Shown piece by piece: positions 1 to 9,578 of a stretch of DNA of 64,000 nucleotides. Made by a program: the position numbers and the translations under genes. This DNA is from Peribacillus alkalitolerans (lineage in GTDB: Bacteria > Bacillota > Bacilli > Bacillales > DSM-1321). How positions within the stretch are numbered: the first letter of the stretch is position 1; each line of letters opens with the position of its first letter. The stretch spans positions 62,001-126,000 of the forward strand of contig NZ_JAAGVZ010000004.1 in assembly GCF_010882125.1 (NCBI RefSeq). Direction: 5' to 3'. Under the pieces are notes generated by a model. The model worked only from the letters and a program-made list of their open reading frames with translations, was not told where the DNA came from and did no database searches.

Positions 1-1439
1 TATTTGTGTAATTTGACCATTTCGTCTGCTACAAATTGAACATTTGTTCCAACAATCACTTGAATACTTTGAGGGCCTACAATATTTATACCCGGCACAC
101 CTGTTGATTTAATTTTGTTTTGATCAACCTTATTCATATCTTTGACTTCAATTCTTAGTCGAGTCGTACAATTATCAATGGATGTCACATTAGCGTCTCC
201 GCCTAGTCCATCATATATTTTACCTGCCAACACAGCAAAATTTTTCCCAGAAGCTCCCTTTGCTTCAACCTCAACTTCATCATCGTCTTCTCTACCAGGT
301 GTCATTAAGTTAAATTTTGTAATGATGAAGCGGAATAAGAAATAGTAAATGACTGCAAAAATTAAACCTTGAACGATTAACATGTACGGTTGGTTCGCTA
401 TCGGGATCCGCAAACTTAATACAAAGTCTACAAGTCCTGCACTAAAGCCAAATCCTGCTGTCCATTGAAATGTTGCAGCAATAGCCAAAGAGATACCTGT
501 TAATGCTGCATGGACCACATAAAGTAATGGAGCAACAAACATAAATGAAAACTCTAATGGTTCAGTAACCCCAGTAAAGAATGAAGCCACACCTGCTGCC
601 ATCATTAAGGCTGCCACTTGTTTTTTCTTTTTCGTTTTTGCTGTATGGTACATTGCTAATGCTGCTGCTGGTAATCCAAACATCATGACTGGGAAGAATC
701 CAGCTTGGTACATTCCTGTGATTCCCTTTTCTCCTTTACTAGACCAGAAGTTTCCGATATCGTTTATTCCAGCAACATCAAACCAGAACACAGAATTTAA
801 TGCATGGTGTAGACCTGTTGGAATTAATAATCTGTTGAAGAACCCATATAGTCCTGCTCCGGCAGCACCTAGTTTACTAATTCCTTCACCGAATGATACT
901 AATCCTGTAAAGATTACTGGCCATACAAAGAATAACACTAAAGAAACTACTAGCATTGCAACAGATGTCATAATTGGTACAAGTCTTTTCCCACTAAAGA
1001 AAGCTAATGCATCTGGCAATTGTACATGACTGAATCGATTGTACATGGATGCTGCTACAAGCCCTGAAAGAATTCCGATAAATTGATTTCCGATTTTTGC
1101 AGATGCTGGATTCACTTCAGCTACGTCAATCCCTTGAAGCATTGCCACTGAGCCAGTTGAAAGTAATGTTGTTACTACTAAATATGCGACCAATCCACTC
1201 AATGCAGATGAGCCGTCCTTTTCTTTAGCCATACCTAATGCTACCCCTACAGCAAACAGGATTGCCATATTGTCAATAATGGAACCCCCAGCCTTGATTA
1301 GGAAAGCTGCTATTGGGCTTCCTGCACCCCAACCAGTTGGATCAATCCAATAACCAATCCCCATCAAAATGGCTGCAGCAGGTAATACTGCTACTGGCAG
1401 CATCAATGAACGGCCAATTCTTTGTAGATATTTCATCAT
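1..1439 (-). CDS. nagE: PTS N-acetylglucosamine-type EIIBC transporter (3' end cut by window edge)
   Basis: Membrane permease that imports and phosphorylates an amino sugar or glucose-type sugar using phosphate from HPr/EI. About 479 codons are present and probably only a few C-terminal residues are missing. Residues 1-375 are the multi-span EIIC domain, with the conserved stretches NRLLIPTGLHH (near 202) and TGVTEPLEFSFMF (near 289). A linker PGREDDD follows, then an EIIB domain with the phosphorylated Cys424 in DNCTTRLR. There is no EIIA domain, which fits NagP/NagE rather than PtsG. The start is the first of two ATGs, behind AGGAGG at about 1448-1453. Overall wording closely resembles B. 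cereus-group NagE. The leader carries a GlcT-type antiterminator, so the substrate could also be glucose; substrate choice is inferred. Confidence 0.88.
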   Translation of the reverse strand, partial: MMKYLQRIGRSLMLPVAVLPAAAILMGIGYWIDPTGWGAGSPIAAFLIKAGGSIIDNMAILFAVGVALGMAKEKDGSSALSGLVAYLVVTTLLSTGSVAMLQGIDVAEVNPASAKIGNQFIGILSGLVAASMYNRFSHVQLPDALAFFSGKRLVPIMTSVAMLVVSLVLFFVWPVIFTGLVSFGEGISKLGAAGAGLYGFFNRLLIPTGLHHALNSVFWFDVAGINDIGNFWSSKGEKGITGMYQAGFFPVMMFGLPAAALAMYHTAKTKKKKQVAALMMAAGVASFFTGVTEPLEFSFMFVAPLLYVVHAALTGISLAIAATFQWTAGFGFSAGLVDFVLSLRIPIANQPYMLIVQGLIFAVIYYFLFRFIITKFNLMTPGREDDDEVEVEAKGASGKNFAVLAGKIYDGLGGDANVTSIDNCTTRLRIEVKDMNKVDQNKIKSTGVPGINIVGPQSIQVIVGTNVQFVADEMVKLHK

Positions 1440-1616
1440 CTTTTATTCCTCCTGTAAAAAGTTACTGTCTTATCCAGTTTTTCTTGTTTGTAAATAAATG
1501 AATGAAATAAAATTGCATACTAATTGAGAATAATTCCTTATCAGCATAAGTACTTGGCTTTATTATCAGAAATTTTCCTTTTAGCCATGCACCTCCTTAA
1601 AAAATGCTAGTAAGAC

Positions 1617-1703
1617 AACAAAAAAGGCATGGGGAAACAATAAAAAGGAAAAAACCTTTTATTATTACCACCATGCCTGATCGTATCAGTAACATGTGAA
1701 CAT
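1617..1703 (-). promoter_or_regulatory. GlcT/LicT-type RNA antiterminator (RAT) overlapping a terminator
   Basis: On the minus strand the leader reads TGTTACTGATACGATCAGGC and continues into GGCATGG (1671-1677), nearly the B. subtilis ptsG RAT bound by GlcT. Its right part overlaps a long hairpin, GGCATGG pairing with CCATGCC at 1626-1632, followed by a T-run at 1617-1625. This is the classic mutually exclusive antiterminator/terminator arrangement: a BglG-family protein binds the RAT when sugar is present and allows read-through into the PTS gene. No glcT homologue lies in the window. Confidence 0.8.
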
Positions 1704-1720
1704 ATTTAACTATTACCTAA

Positions 1721-1764
1721 ATCATAACACTAAATCTTAGAAAAACAATATGTAAGCGCAACCA
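1721..1764 (-). promoter_or_regulatory. Putative SigA promoter with adjacent cre site for the PTS gene
   Basis: Minus-strand TATGAT (1721-1726) lies 16 bp from TTGTTT (1743-1748). Just upstream, TGTAAGCGCAACCA (1751-1764) matches the CcpA cre consensus at all but one or two positions. A cre abutting the -35 box would give catabolite repression. Based on motif reading only. Confidence 0.5.
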
Positions 1765-2011
1765 TTTTTGGAAACTCTTAAGTCATACTTGAAAGCTGTG
1801 TTCATTCTTCAGTGAATGGTTCACACCCCATATTTTGAGCTTAGTAATATGCTATTATAAATGGAACTAAAAAAGTACATTTTAAATGCAAAAAAGAGAT
1901 AAATACCAACGGCACGTATCTCGATTCTACATCTAAATTCTTTGGGATCCATCTTGATTAATAAAACTAGGTATTTACCTATTAGAAATAGTCAATTGAC
2001 TCGTTTTATTA
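1765..2011. other. Intergenic stretch, no gene seen
   Basis: AT-rich. It holds an imperfect inverted repeat near 1799-1827 and a loose AAATACC/GGTATTT pair (about 1912-1977) that may terminate the protease gene to its right. No open frame with a ribosome binding site was seen. Confidence 0.4.
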
Positions 2012-3715
2012 TTAATTTTTCTTACCTGAAATATCCTCCTGGCTATTTGTTTCTATAAATACCCTAGCTTTTACAACAGGCGGCTCTGGCCGACTATGAC
2101 CATATAATTGCAGATAGATTTCTTCGATTTCCTCTCCAGTTAAATCTCCCCTGTTTAGTAACTCCCCCGCAATTGCGTGGACAAAATCGGCATGTTTTGT
2201 AACTAGCGCCTTCACTTGGAGCATCTGGTCCTTTAGTAATTCATTTATTTTTGGTCGAAGTGACTTGAGCGCTTCAGCCTGTGAGCCCAAAGAAAGCCAA
2301 CTGAATAGCTCATCACCCATCCCTACCATTCCAAGGTATGCACCGGCTAATAATGTGGCATTCCTCAAGTCAGAGGTAACACCGTTTAATTTCTTACCCA
2401 GGAACTCTTCTTCCACTGCTCTTGCAGCCAGACTAACTTGTATGGCTGCTAGGATTTCACTGTCACTACGGTTATACCGTTCTTTCGTTGGTTTAGTTGC
2501 AGCGAGACCAAGTGCACCGCCCCGTCGAATAATAGTCACCTTCCAGACACGATCATGTGGTTTTAGCAAGTATTGTGCTACCGCATGGCCCGCTTCATGA
2601 TAAGCAACGTTCCTTTTTTCGTCTTCGCTCATTGAACGAAGAGGCTGTTTTAGTCCCCACTCATAGGTCTCCATAGCGTCACGGAAGTCTTCATAAGTAG
2701 TAACGTCTGCACCCCGCTGATGGGCGATTACTACCGACTCATTAACGATATGCTTAATTTGTGCAGGACTATAACCGATGGTGTCAAGTGCAGCGCGTTC
2801 TGGAGTTAAAGAAGAGTCACTTTTTACCTTTCGGAGGTAGTAGAGGAAGACATCCAAGCGTCCATCATAGTCAGGGGAATCTACCCAAAGTTTTCGGTCA
2901 AATCGCCCTGGACGAAGGAGTGCAGGGTCAAGAACGTCTGGCAGGTTTGTAGCTGCTATAGTTAAAACTGCAGGACGCTCTGCCTTTTTACGTCGAAGGC
3001 CTAATGAGCGAAGGAATTTAGCAATTTTAGAATTATCGATGTTTGGCGGGTCCATCTGTAATAGAAGTTCGTTTAGAAGTCCAGAACCTCCCCCCATACC
3101 AAACAGACCTCCTCCACCACCGCCAGCCTGTCGACTCATGCCGATGGCGTCAATTTCATCGATAAATATGATGCATGCTCCGTAATCTTTTGCTAGTTTA
3201 CGTGCTTTTTTATAGATGCCCATCACCTTTAGGTTTCCGACACCAAAGAACATATTTTGAAAGCTAGGTGCTGAGGCATAAGCGAAGGGCACCTGGGCTT
3301 CGTTCGCGATTACTTGAGCAAGATAAGACTTCCCTGTACCAGGTGGTCCACAAAGAAGTAGTCCACGGATTGCCTCTCCCCCCATCTCTTTGAACTCCTT
3401 GACACCTCTAAGCAGGGTTACGATCCGCTTGGCATTTTCGACGATTTCTGGGTTACCCCTATAATCGTCCCAAGTAGACCCAGTTTCGCCTGGTAGAATC
3501 CAATACGTGCGTCCCCGTGCCAAGAACCAAAAGAGTGCTACAAACTGAATAATCATAAACATCATAGCGAAAAGCAGTTGAAACAAAAATCCAACAATTG
3601 TGAATGTAGCCTTCCAGTATGTTGGTCCTCCTCTCCATACCAACGTTCCAATGAAGACTAGTGCTGCTATCCAAAGTATTAATTTCCGCCACTTAATCCA
3701 CTGAAATTTCCTCAT
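2012..3715 (-). CDS. Short FtsH-like membrane AAA ATPase / M41 zinc metalloprotease
   Basis: Membrane-anchored ATP-dependent protease of 567 aa. Two hydrophobic segments (about 11-27 and 38-64) are followed directly by the AAA module: Walker A GPPGTGKS at 123-130, Walker B CIIFIDEID at 181-189, second region of homology with RPGRFDR at 268-274. The M41 domain has the zinc motif HEAGH at 373-377 and a downstream TSDLRNAT that supplies the third ligand Asp. FtsH normally carries an extracytoplasmic domain of roughly 70 residues between its two membrane spans; here that loop is nearly absent, and a Gly-rich insert occurs at 198-211. It is therefore an FtsH paralogue, not the housekeeping copy. 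Monocistronic in appearance. Catalytic residues look intact; the substrate is unknown. Confidence 0.85.
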   Translation of the reverse strand: MRKFQWIKWRKLILWIAALVFIGTLVWRGGPTYWKATFTIVGFLFQLLFAMMFMIIQFVALFWFLARGRTYWILPGETGSTWDDYRGNPEIVENAKRIVTLLRGVKEFKEMGGEAIRGLLLCGPPGTGKSYLAQVIANEAQVPFAYASAPSFQNMFFGVGNLKVMGIYKKARKLAKDYGACIIFIDEIDAIGMSRQAGGGGGGLFGMGGGSGLLNELLLQMDPPNIDNSKIAKFLRSLGLRRKKAERPAVLTIAATNLPDVLDPALLRPGRFDRKLWVDSPDYDGRLDVFLYYLRKVKSDSSLTPERAALDTIGYSPAQIKHIVNESVVIAHQRGADVTTYEDFRDAMETYEWGLKQPLRSMSEDEKRNVAYHEAGHAVAQYLLKPHDRVWKVTIIRRGGALGLAATKPTKERYNRSDSEILAAIQVSLAARAVEEEFLGKKLNGVTSDLRNATLLAGAYLGMVGMGDELFSWLSLGSQAEALKSLRPKINELLKDQMLQVKALVTKHADFVHAIAGELLNRGDLTGEEIEEIYLQLYGHSRPEPPVVKARVFIETNSQEDISGKKN

Positions 3716-3870
3716 GACAACACTATCCTTTCTGAATATTTTGAATATTTTATGAGGAATTCATCTTAATGTTACCTAGAAAAGTGGGCATCTCTCAAAA
3801 AGGACATCCTTATTTAATAAATTTGTAATATATTATTGATGCTTACATTGAAACCTATTTTATAAGATAA

Positions 3871-3897
3871 AAAAGGTCCCCAATAATGAAGGACCCT
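3871..3897 (-). terminator. Rho-independent terminator
   Basis: Minus strand GGGTCC - 9-nt loop - GGGGACC followed by TTTTTT, directly downstream of the small membrane protein gene that ends at 3906. Confidence 0.7.
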
Positions 3898-3905
3898 CAA
3901 ACTAC

Positions 3906-4202
3906 TTATTTATTAATCAATTTACCTTTAATATCAACGATATACTTGATAATTACTGCGATTCCTCCAGCAAAATAAAATATCACAAGAATCCATCCAG
4001 TAGGATCCATTGGTATCATGGAAACAATAATGTTCAATGGTATTACGAAGTATAAAACATCTTTCAAATATTCGAGTACAAACGCTGTATTGAAAGAGCC
4101 TTTCCAAAACGATCGGAAAAATGCTATAAGAAAATCAAGAAACATAAGTCCTAATACGCCCCACATGGTATAGAGCATCCAGTCAGAAAGTGCAAAGTCC
4201 AT
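3906..4202 (-). CDS. Small membrane protein, holin-like in size and layout
   Basis: 98 aa with about three hydrophobic segments (11-30, 47-62, 70-88), no Cys pairs and a short Lys-rich tail. Start ATG is preceded by AGGGGTGAT. Own terminator downstream. Not recognised with certainty; size and topology resemble phage-holin-like proteins common as single genes in Bacillaceae, but no lysis gene is nearby. Confidence 0.6.
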   Translation of the reverse strand: MDFALSDWMLYTMWGVLGLMFLDFLIAFFRSFWKGSFNTAFVLEYLKDVLYFVIPLNIIVSMIPMDPTGWILVIFYFAGGIAVIIKYIVDIKGKLINK

Positions 4203-4420
4203 TAATAATCACCCCTTTTCTACATAATATGCATGTAGAAAAGGCAGGTGATTTAAATTAACTTAATTTTCTGAAAATAATACATAAACATTTTTAAATC
4301 CTACAATGCCTACCTACCTATTTTTGAACATTCACCACCTGGGTGAGGATTAAATTAAGAAATTATTTCGTCTGTATGTGAATTTATATATACAGACACT
4401 CCTGATAGAAAGGCCATTTT

Positions 4421-4582
4421 TTAAAAATTGCCATTATTGACGAGACTGCTAATAAAAAAACCGTTTCCAGTATAAAGCCAATCTGTTCCATTCAGAGTGA
4501 CTTTGTGTATTTTTAGCGCCCCTAACCGCTTTCCCTCTGTATTGTTAAAAGATAAGTCAATCTTAAAAACGTTTCTACTATA
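4421..4582 (-). pseudogene. C-terminal remnant of an unidentified protein
   Basis: An open stretch of 53 codons with plausible coding character (contains GKRLGALKIHKVTLNGTDW) but no start codon or ribosome binding site. It begins just after an in-frame TAG, downstream of the BsuPI gene. Probably a decayed gene tail; the family is not recognised. Confidence 0.3.
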
Positions 4583-4616
4583 CTAAAAAATCGGTATCCA
4601 AGTTTTAGATCTTCTT

Positions 4617-4964
4617 TTATCGAACGTTAAATCTTTGACTTTGCTTCAACTGATATCCATCTTGTGCAACTAACCAGATTGTAAAGGTAAATTCACCCTT
4701 TTCTAATGGTGGGATCTTGATATCATATGACAAAGATTCACTTGGCAATATCCTGATTTCTTTTAATACTTGTAAAAAGTACTTTCCATCTGAATACCGG
4801 TATACCCTTCCATGATCTTTGTTAAAAATTTCATATTCATATATTTGGCTCGTATTAAAATGTAAAATAGCCATTTCACTTCCTACATTTTTGATTTCAT
4901 ACGTAAAGGTCAAATTCCCATCAGGCGATTCGTTCAGAATAAGTGAAGATCTTAAATTTTGCAT
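4617..4964 (-). CDS. BsuPI-related intracellular proteinase inhibitor
   Basis: 115 aa, no signal peptide, beta-rich. The core YEYEIFNKDHGRVYRYSDGK (residues 43-62) followed by LPSESLSYDIKIP matches the BsuPI (IPI) fold. The B. subtilis founder is a 119-aa cytoplasmic inhibitor of intracellular subtilisin. Start ATG has AAAGGGTG 6-7 nt upstream. It lies about 800 bp from, and divergent to, a giant subtilisin gene. It may protect the cytoplasm from premature activity of that protease, but this pairing is inferred from position. Confidence 0.8.
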   Translation of the reverse strand: MQNLRSSLILNESPDGNLTFTYEIKNVGSEMAILHFNTSQIYEYEIFNKDHGRVYRYSDGKYFLQVLKEIRILPSESLSYDIKIPPLEKGEFTFTIWLVAQDGYQLKQSQRFNVR

Positions 4965-5785
4965 ATTTGCACACCCTTTACATTTTTGTTATTCCAATTA
5001 CCTTCCATAATTCTTGTTCCTTAAAGAGGTTTTTATCTTTTAGAATTTTAATATTAATATCTAGCAAATTTGAAATAATTACTTTATTAAAATATTAATG
5101 CTTATCTTACAATAGACTTGCCATTTTTTATATCATTAGAAAAATTATCTAAACCATGTATTTTATAGAATGTACCCTACCATCTATACTCTACAGCCTT
5201 TCTAAAATCCTTCCATCAAAAGTAAGATGTTCGTAAAAACATAATCACTTCTGATCTTTTTCGTTCCATAATGACTTATTACTCATTTAACAAATAATCA
5301 CTAACTCCCATTTCCCTTTCATCCACCTGTTAATATTAATACTTATCCTACGTTTTATATTATCTCAAGGTTCCAATGAGGGGTTCGGCTTCTTTAAAAC
5401 CCCAAATCCCTACCCGTATTTTTAGTATTTTTGATGTATTTACTTACTGATTTTAGATAAAATCTGCAGTTTCACTCTCCCCTATACAGTTCTTTAGCCC
5501 CCCAAAAAAACCCCATTTGTCAATCATATTCAATGGGTTTTACAATTCAACTAACCTTTTAAATTTCTCAGTTTAACCTTACCTCACAGAGAGATCCTTC
5601 CGCAATTTTTACATCCTTAGAAAAAGAACAACATGCATTCTATCCGTTTTTGAGAGGTGGTGACAATTCTGAATCTAGTATTCTATTTTTAGAGACCTTT
5701 TTGAACTACATATTTTCTTCATTTATTTTCATCAAGACTCTCACCTTCGTAATTTATTAAAACTTTATGGAATAGGAGAATGTCA
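4965..5785. other. Long AT-rich divergent intergenic region
   Basis: About 800 bp between the inhibitor and protease genes with no supported ORF. A GGGGTT/AACCCC hairpin at about 5378-5405 may be a weak terminator. The protease promoter must lie here but no clear -35/-10 pair could be picked. Confidence 0.4.
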
Positions 5786-8700
5786 ATGAAAAAGCTAACT
5801 AAGAAAACGCTTCTAGCTGGTTCCTTAGCTTCTATTATGCTTTCAGGGTCCATTTTTCAAGTAAATGCCTATGAGACAAATACGAATGGAGCGGAATTGG
5901 AAAAACCTACGGTTGCAATGAATAATAATATAAAAGGTAGTCAGGTCATTACGCTCATCACTGGTGATGTAGTGAAAGTTTCTACCCTGGATAACGGAAA
6001 ACAAATTATTACCGTGGAACCCGCTCAAAAGAATGGTGAAGGTGTTAGGGTAATGACCATCGGGGAGGACACATTTGTTTTCCCGAACTCTACAATGCCT
6101 TATCTTGCGGCTGGAAAACTGGATCAGGATCTATTTAATATTACAAAATTGATGGAATATGGGTATGATGACAAGAATCTAGAATCTTTACCTGTTATCG
6201 TAGAATATGGAGAATCAAAGGCAAGAACCTTCTCCAAAGCCGTAGCTCCAAAAGGATCTAAAAAGGTTCGCGATTTAGAAAGCATTAATGGTGCTGCACT
6301 TTCAGCAGAGAAAAAACAGGCGGAAACATTCTGGGAAGATGTTACTGTCGAAAGCACCAGTAATGAACCTGAAAAAGCATCCCTCTTTGAGTATGGTGTA
6401 GAAAAGATCTGGCTAGATGGCCGTGTAGAGGCATCCCTAGATAAAAGTGTTCCGCAAATTAATGCTGATAAAGCTTGGGAAGCAGGCTACACAGGTAAAG
6501 GTGTAAAAGTTGCTGTCCTTGATACCGGGATTGACGCTGGGCACCCTGACATCGCCAATCAAATAGATGAAGCGGTTAGTTTTGTGCCAGGTGAAGATGT
6601 AAAAGACGTAAATGGACACGGAACCCACGTTGCCTCTACGGTGCTTGGTACAGGCGCAGCTGATACTAAATACAAGGGCGTCGCTCCTGATGCACGTTTA
6701 CTTGTAGGGAAAGTATTAAGCAATGAAGGATTTGGACTAGACTCATGGATCATTGATGGGATGGAATGGGCATCCGAGAATGCCAAGGTTGTAAATATGA
6801 GTCTTGGAAGCAGTGAGCCAAGTGATGGTACAGACCCTATGGCTCAAGCAGTAAATAAACTTAGCGAAGAAAATGGGACTCTATTTGTTATCGCAGCAGG
6901 AAATAGCGGAGGAGAAGGTACGATCGGTTCACCTGGTGCGGCTGATTCTGCATTAACTGTCGGAGCTGTAGATAAATCTGATCAGCTTGCTTACTTCTCT
7001 TCAAAGGGACCTCGCTATGGAGATATGAGTGTAAAACCTGATTTATCAGCTCCTGGCGTAGGAATTGTGGCAGCGCGCTCCCAATATTCTCCTGGCACAG
7101 GATCTTACAAAAGTTTAAATGGAACATCCATGGCTACTCCTCATGTCGCAGGTGCTGCTGCTATCATAGCACAAAAGCATCCTGAATGGGATGGAAATGC
7201 CATCAAACAAGCCCTGATGAACACGACAAAGAAGCTTGATGGGTATGAGCCTTTTCATGTAGGAACTGGACGAGTGGACGTAACTGCTGCTTTGAACACA
7301 CAGTTACGAGCAACTGGTTCAATCTCATTCGGTTTCTTCAAATGGCCGCATGATCAAGCAACTCCAGGTGAAAAAGTCGTTACGTATACAAATGATAGTG
7401 AACAAGATATGACAATTGAGCTGGAAGCAACATTTAAGAATGCCCAAGGCGCAGAAGCTAAACCAGGGATGTTGGCCCTTTCTGAAAAGACAATCACAGT
7501 TCCAGCAGGAGGAAGTAAAGACGTAAAAGTGACGCTCGATTCTAAATTGGGCGAAACCGGATCCCGTTATCAAGGCTATTTAACTGCAAAGGTTAATGGA
7601 GAAACGGCTGTACGTACTACCATGGGAATGGTTAAGGAAGAAGAAAGATATCCGCTCACATTAAAAGCAACAGACCGTGACGGTACTCCAGGACTGGCAT
7701 ATGTCGTGTTATTCAGTGAGAATATGCAACCTTGGGTCTATGCTGTTAATGGTACGTTGGAGCTTCGACTACCACCAGGCACCTATTCCGCAATGTCCGT
7801 TATGGATGTGGATGCTGACACTGACCACGCTGGTGTCGCCCTTGTAGGAGATCCAGAAGTGAAATTGAACGGTCCAACAACGGTAGAGCTTGATGCTAGG
7901 AAAGCAAATGAGATAACTGTTGATGTACCTAAGGATGTAGAACCGACCTACCAAAGATTAGAATATTATCGTACCCTTGGTGACCAGAAACTGAACAGTG
8001 GTTATTTGTTGCCGGTTTGGGTTGATAAGATGTATGCAGTCCCAACAGAAGAAGTTGAAACTGGATATTTTGAGCAACTCACTCGCTGGCGCCTCACAAA
8101 ACCATATCTGACCATGAAATTTAATGGCACGGAACTGGATGATATTCCATTGTCTGGAAGTACAATGTTAGATGGAAAGTATAACTTACCTACCGTCTAT
8201 GCAGGTAAGGGTAGTTCCGCAGACTTGGCAGCATTGGATGTGCAAGGTAAAGCTGTGGTTGTCGAGCGAAATGATGAAGTGACTCCTTCCGAACAAGCAA
8301 CTGCTGCTACAGCTGCTGGAGCCAAACTACTGATCATCGCCAACAATGAAGATAAAGAATTTAGTAAGTATGCAGGTACTCCAGAATTCACAGACAATCC
8401 TATTGCAGTAGCAGCCATCAGCAAAAAAGAAGGTGACAAGCTCGTACAAGCTGCACGGTCTGGAAATGTAATGCTACAGGTTGAGGGAAATACCAATTCT
8501 CCTTATGTTTATGACCTTGTAGATGCCCATAAGGGATCTATTCCAACCGATTTGGCTTATGCACCAAAGAATAACGATTTAGCGACTATCGACAGTCGTT
8601 ATAATTCACATATTGAAACAGCAGGCGGAGAGTTCCGATATGACTTGCGCCCGCACACACGTGGAGCAGTAGGTTTCATGTACAAAATAGCCTATCCTTC

Positions 8701-9526
8701 TGCTCGAACTGAATATGTCTCGGTAACAGAGGATTCAAGATGGTATCATCAGGCACAAGTGTTAGATGCAACATGGCAAATCCGTCAGCCATTGGCCACT
8801 TATACAAAAGGACAAAATAAAACAGAGAACTGGTTCTCCCCTGTCGTCCGTCCAACCTTGGGTGAAGGCTATTGGGCTCCAAAACGTCAAGGTAGTGGCA
8901 TCTACCAGAACCTCCAGATTAATGTCCCTGCATGGGCCGATGCTGGAAAAGGAAACACCGGTGGTACCGAATATGATGTATCTGTAAAGAATCAAACATC
9001 AGAATTGTACCTAGGAGAAACCTTACTGAAAAAAGGAAACGGACAGGCGCTAAATGTATTTAGTGGCCTTCCAAAAGAACGTACACAATTCCGCTTTGTT
9101 ACGGATGCAAAACGTAATGAAAATCGCTGGAATACGTCGGTCCGTACACATACCGAGTGGACCTTCTGGACTGAAGAAAATAAAGAAGCTTGGGAAACAA
9201 GTCTTCCATTCCTTACTCTGGATTACCAAGTGGACACAGATGTAAAAGGAAACGTTAAAGCAGATGGCCCTACCAACCTTGAGCTATCAGTAGGAAAGGT
9301 TAAGAATGCTATTGGATATGGAAATGTGGAAGGTGCTTCGTTAAAAGTGTCCTTCGATGAGGGTACGACATGGAAAACAGTGGAACTTAAACGAAATGGA
9401 GAAAATTTCGAAGCTACCATCGAAAATCCTAAATCTGCAAAATCCGTTTCACTCAAAGCAAGCGCTTGGGATGATAAAGGGAACAAAATCTCTCAAGAGA
9501 TCATCAAAGCATACGGGTTGAAATAA
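5786..9526 (+). CDS. Very large secreted subtilisin-family (S8) serine protease with PA domain
   Basis: Secreted endopeptidase of about 1,246 aa. A Sec signal peptide (cleavage after QVNA) is followed by a propeptide with QVITLITGDVVKV, then the S8 catalytic domain with Asp248 (VLDTGI), His280 (GHGTHVAS), oxyanion Asn375 (AAGNSG) and Ser450 (GTSMATPHVAG), numbering from the upstream ATG. A PA-like domain lies near 815-910 and long beta-rich C-terminal regions follow. The VITLITGD start and overall plan recall large actinobacterial S8 proteases. Two in-frame ATGs exist: the one at 5780 lies only 1 nt from GGAG, while 5786 has 7-nt spacing, so 5786 is preferred. Flanked by a BsuPI inhibitor and an NprR-like regulator. 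Confidence 0.93.
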   Translation: MKKLTKKTLLAGSLASIMLSGSIFQVNAYETNTNGAELEKPTVAMNNNIKGSQVITLITGDVVKVSTLDNGKQIITVEPAQKNGEGVRVMTIGEDTFVFPNSTMPYLAAGKLDQDLFNITKLMEYGYDDKNLESLPVIVEYGESKARTFSKAVAPKGSKKVRDLESINGAALSAEKKQAETFWEDVTVESTSNEPEKASLFEYGVEKIWLDGRVEASLDKSVPQINADKAWEAGYTGKGVKVAVLDTGIDAGHPDIANQIDEAVSFVPGEDVKDVNGHGTHVASTVLGTGAADTKYKGVAPDARLLVGKVLSNEGFGLDSWIIDGMEWASENAKVVNMSLGSSEPSDGTDPMAQAVNKLSEENGTLFVIAAGNSGGEGTIGSPGAADSALTVGAVDKSDQLAYFSSKGPRYGDMSVKPDLSAPGVGIVAARSQYSPGTGSYKSLNGTSMATPHVAGAAAIIAQKHPEWDGNAIKQALMNTTKKLDGYEPFHVGTGRVDVTAALNTQLRATGSISFGFFKWPHDQATPGEKVVTYTNDSEQDMTIELEATFKNAQGAEAKPGMLALSEKTITVPAGGSKDVKVTLDSKLGETGSRYQGYLTAKVNGETAVRTTMGMVKEEERYPLTLKATDRDGTPGLAYVVLFSENMQPWVYAVNGTLELRLPPGTYSAMSVMDVDADTDHAGVALVGDPEVKLNGPTTVELDARKANEITVDVPKDVEPTYQRLEYYRTLGDQKLNSGYLLPVWVDKMYAVPTEEVETGYFEQLTRWRLTKPYLTMKFNGTELDDIPLSGSTMLDGKYNLPTVYAGKGSSADLAALDVQGKAVVVERNDEVTPSEQATAATAAGAKLLIIANNEDKEFSKYAGTPEFTDNPIAVAAISKKEGDKLVQAARSGNVMLQVEGNTNSPYVYDLVDAHKGSIPTDLAYAPKNNDLATIDSRYNSHIETAGGEFRYDLRPHTRGAVGFMYKIAYPSARTEYVSVTEDSRWYHQAQVLDATWQIRQPLATYTKGQNKTENWFSPVVRPTLGEGYWAPKRQGSGIYQNLQINVPAWADAGKGNTGGTEYDVSVKNQTSELYLGETLLKKGNGQALNVFSGLPKERTQFRFVTDAKRNENRWNTSVRTHTEWTFWTEENKEAWETSLPFLTLDYQVDTDVKGNVKADGPTNLELSVGKVKNAIGYGNVEGASLKVSFDEGTTWKTVELKRNGENFEATIENPKSAKSVSLKASAWDDKGNKISQEIIKAYGLK

Positions 9527-9532
9527 TTCACT

Positions 9533-9567
9533 AAAAAAGATGCTCGCTTATTAGGGGCATCTTTTTT
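9533..9567. terminator. Bidirectional Rho-independent terminator
   Basis: AAAAAAGATGC pairs with GCATCTTTTTT around a 13-nt loop. It serves both the protease (+) and the convergent regulator gene (-). Confidence 0.85.
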
Positions 9568-9578
9568 AGTCATTATTG

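Noticed and set aside
1799-1827. Imperfect inverted repeat TGTG..TTCATTC / GAATG..TTCACA
   Set aside because: Could be an operator, but no partner motif or divergent gene supports it.
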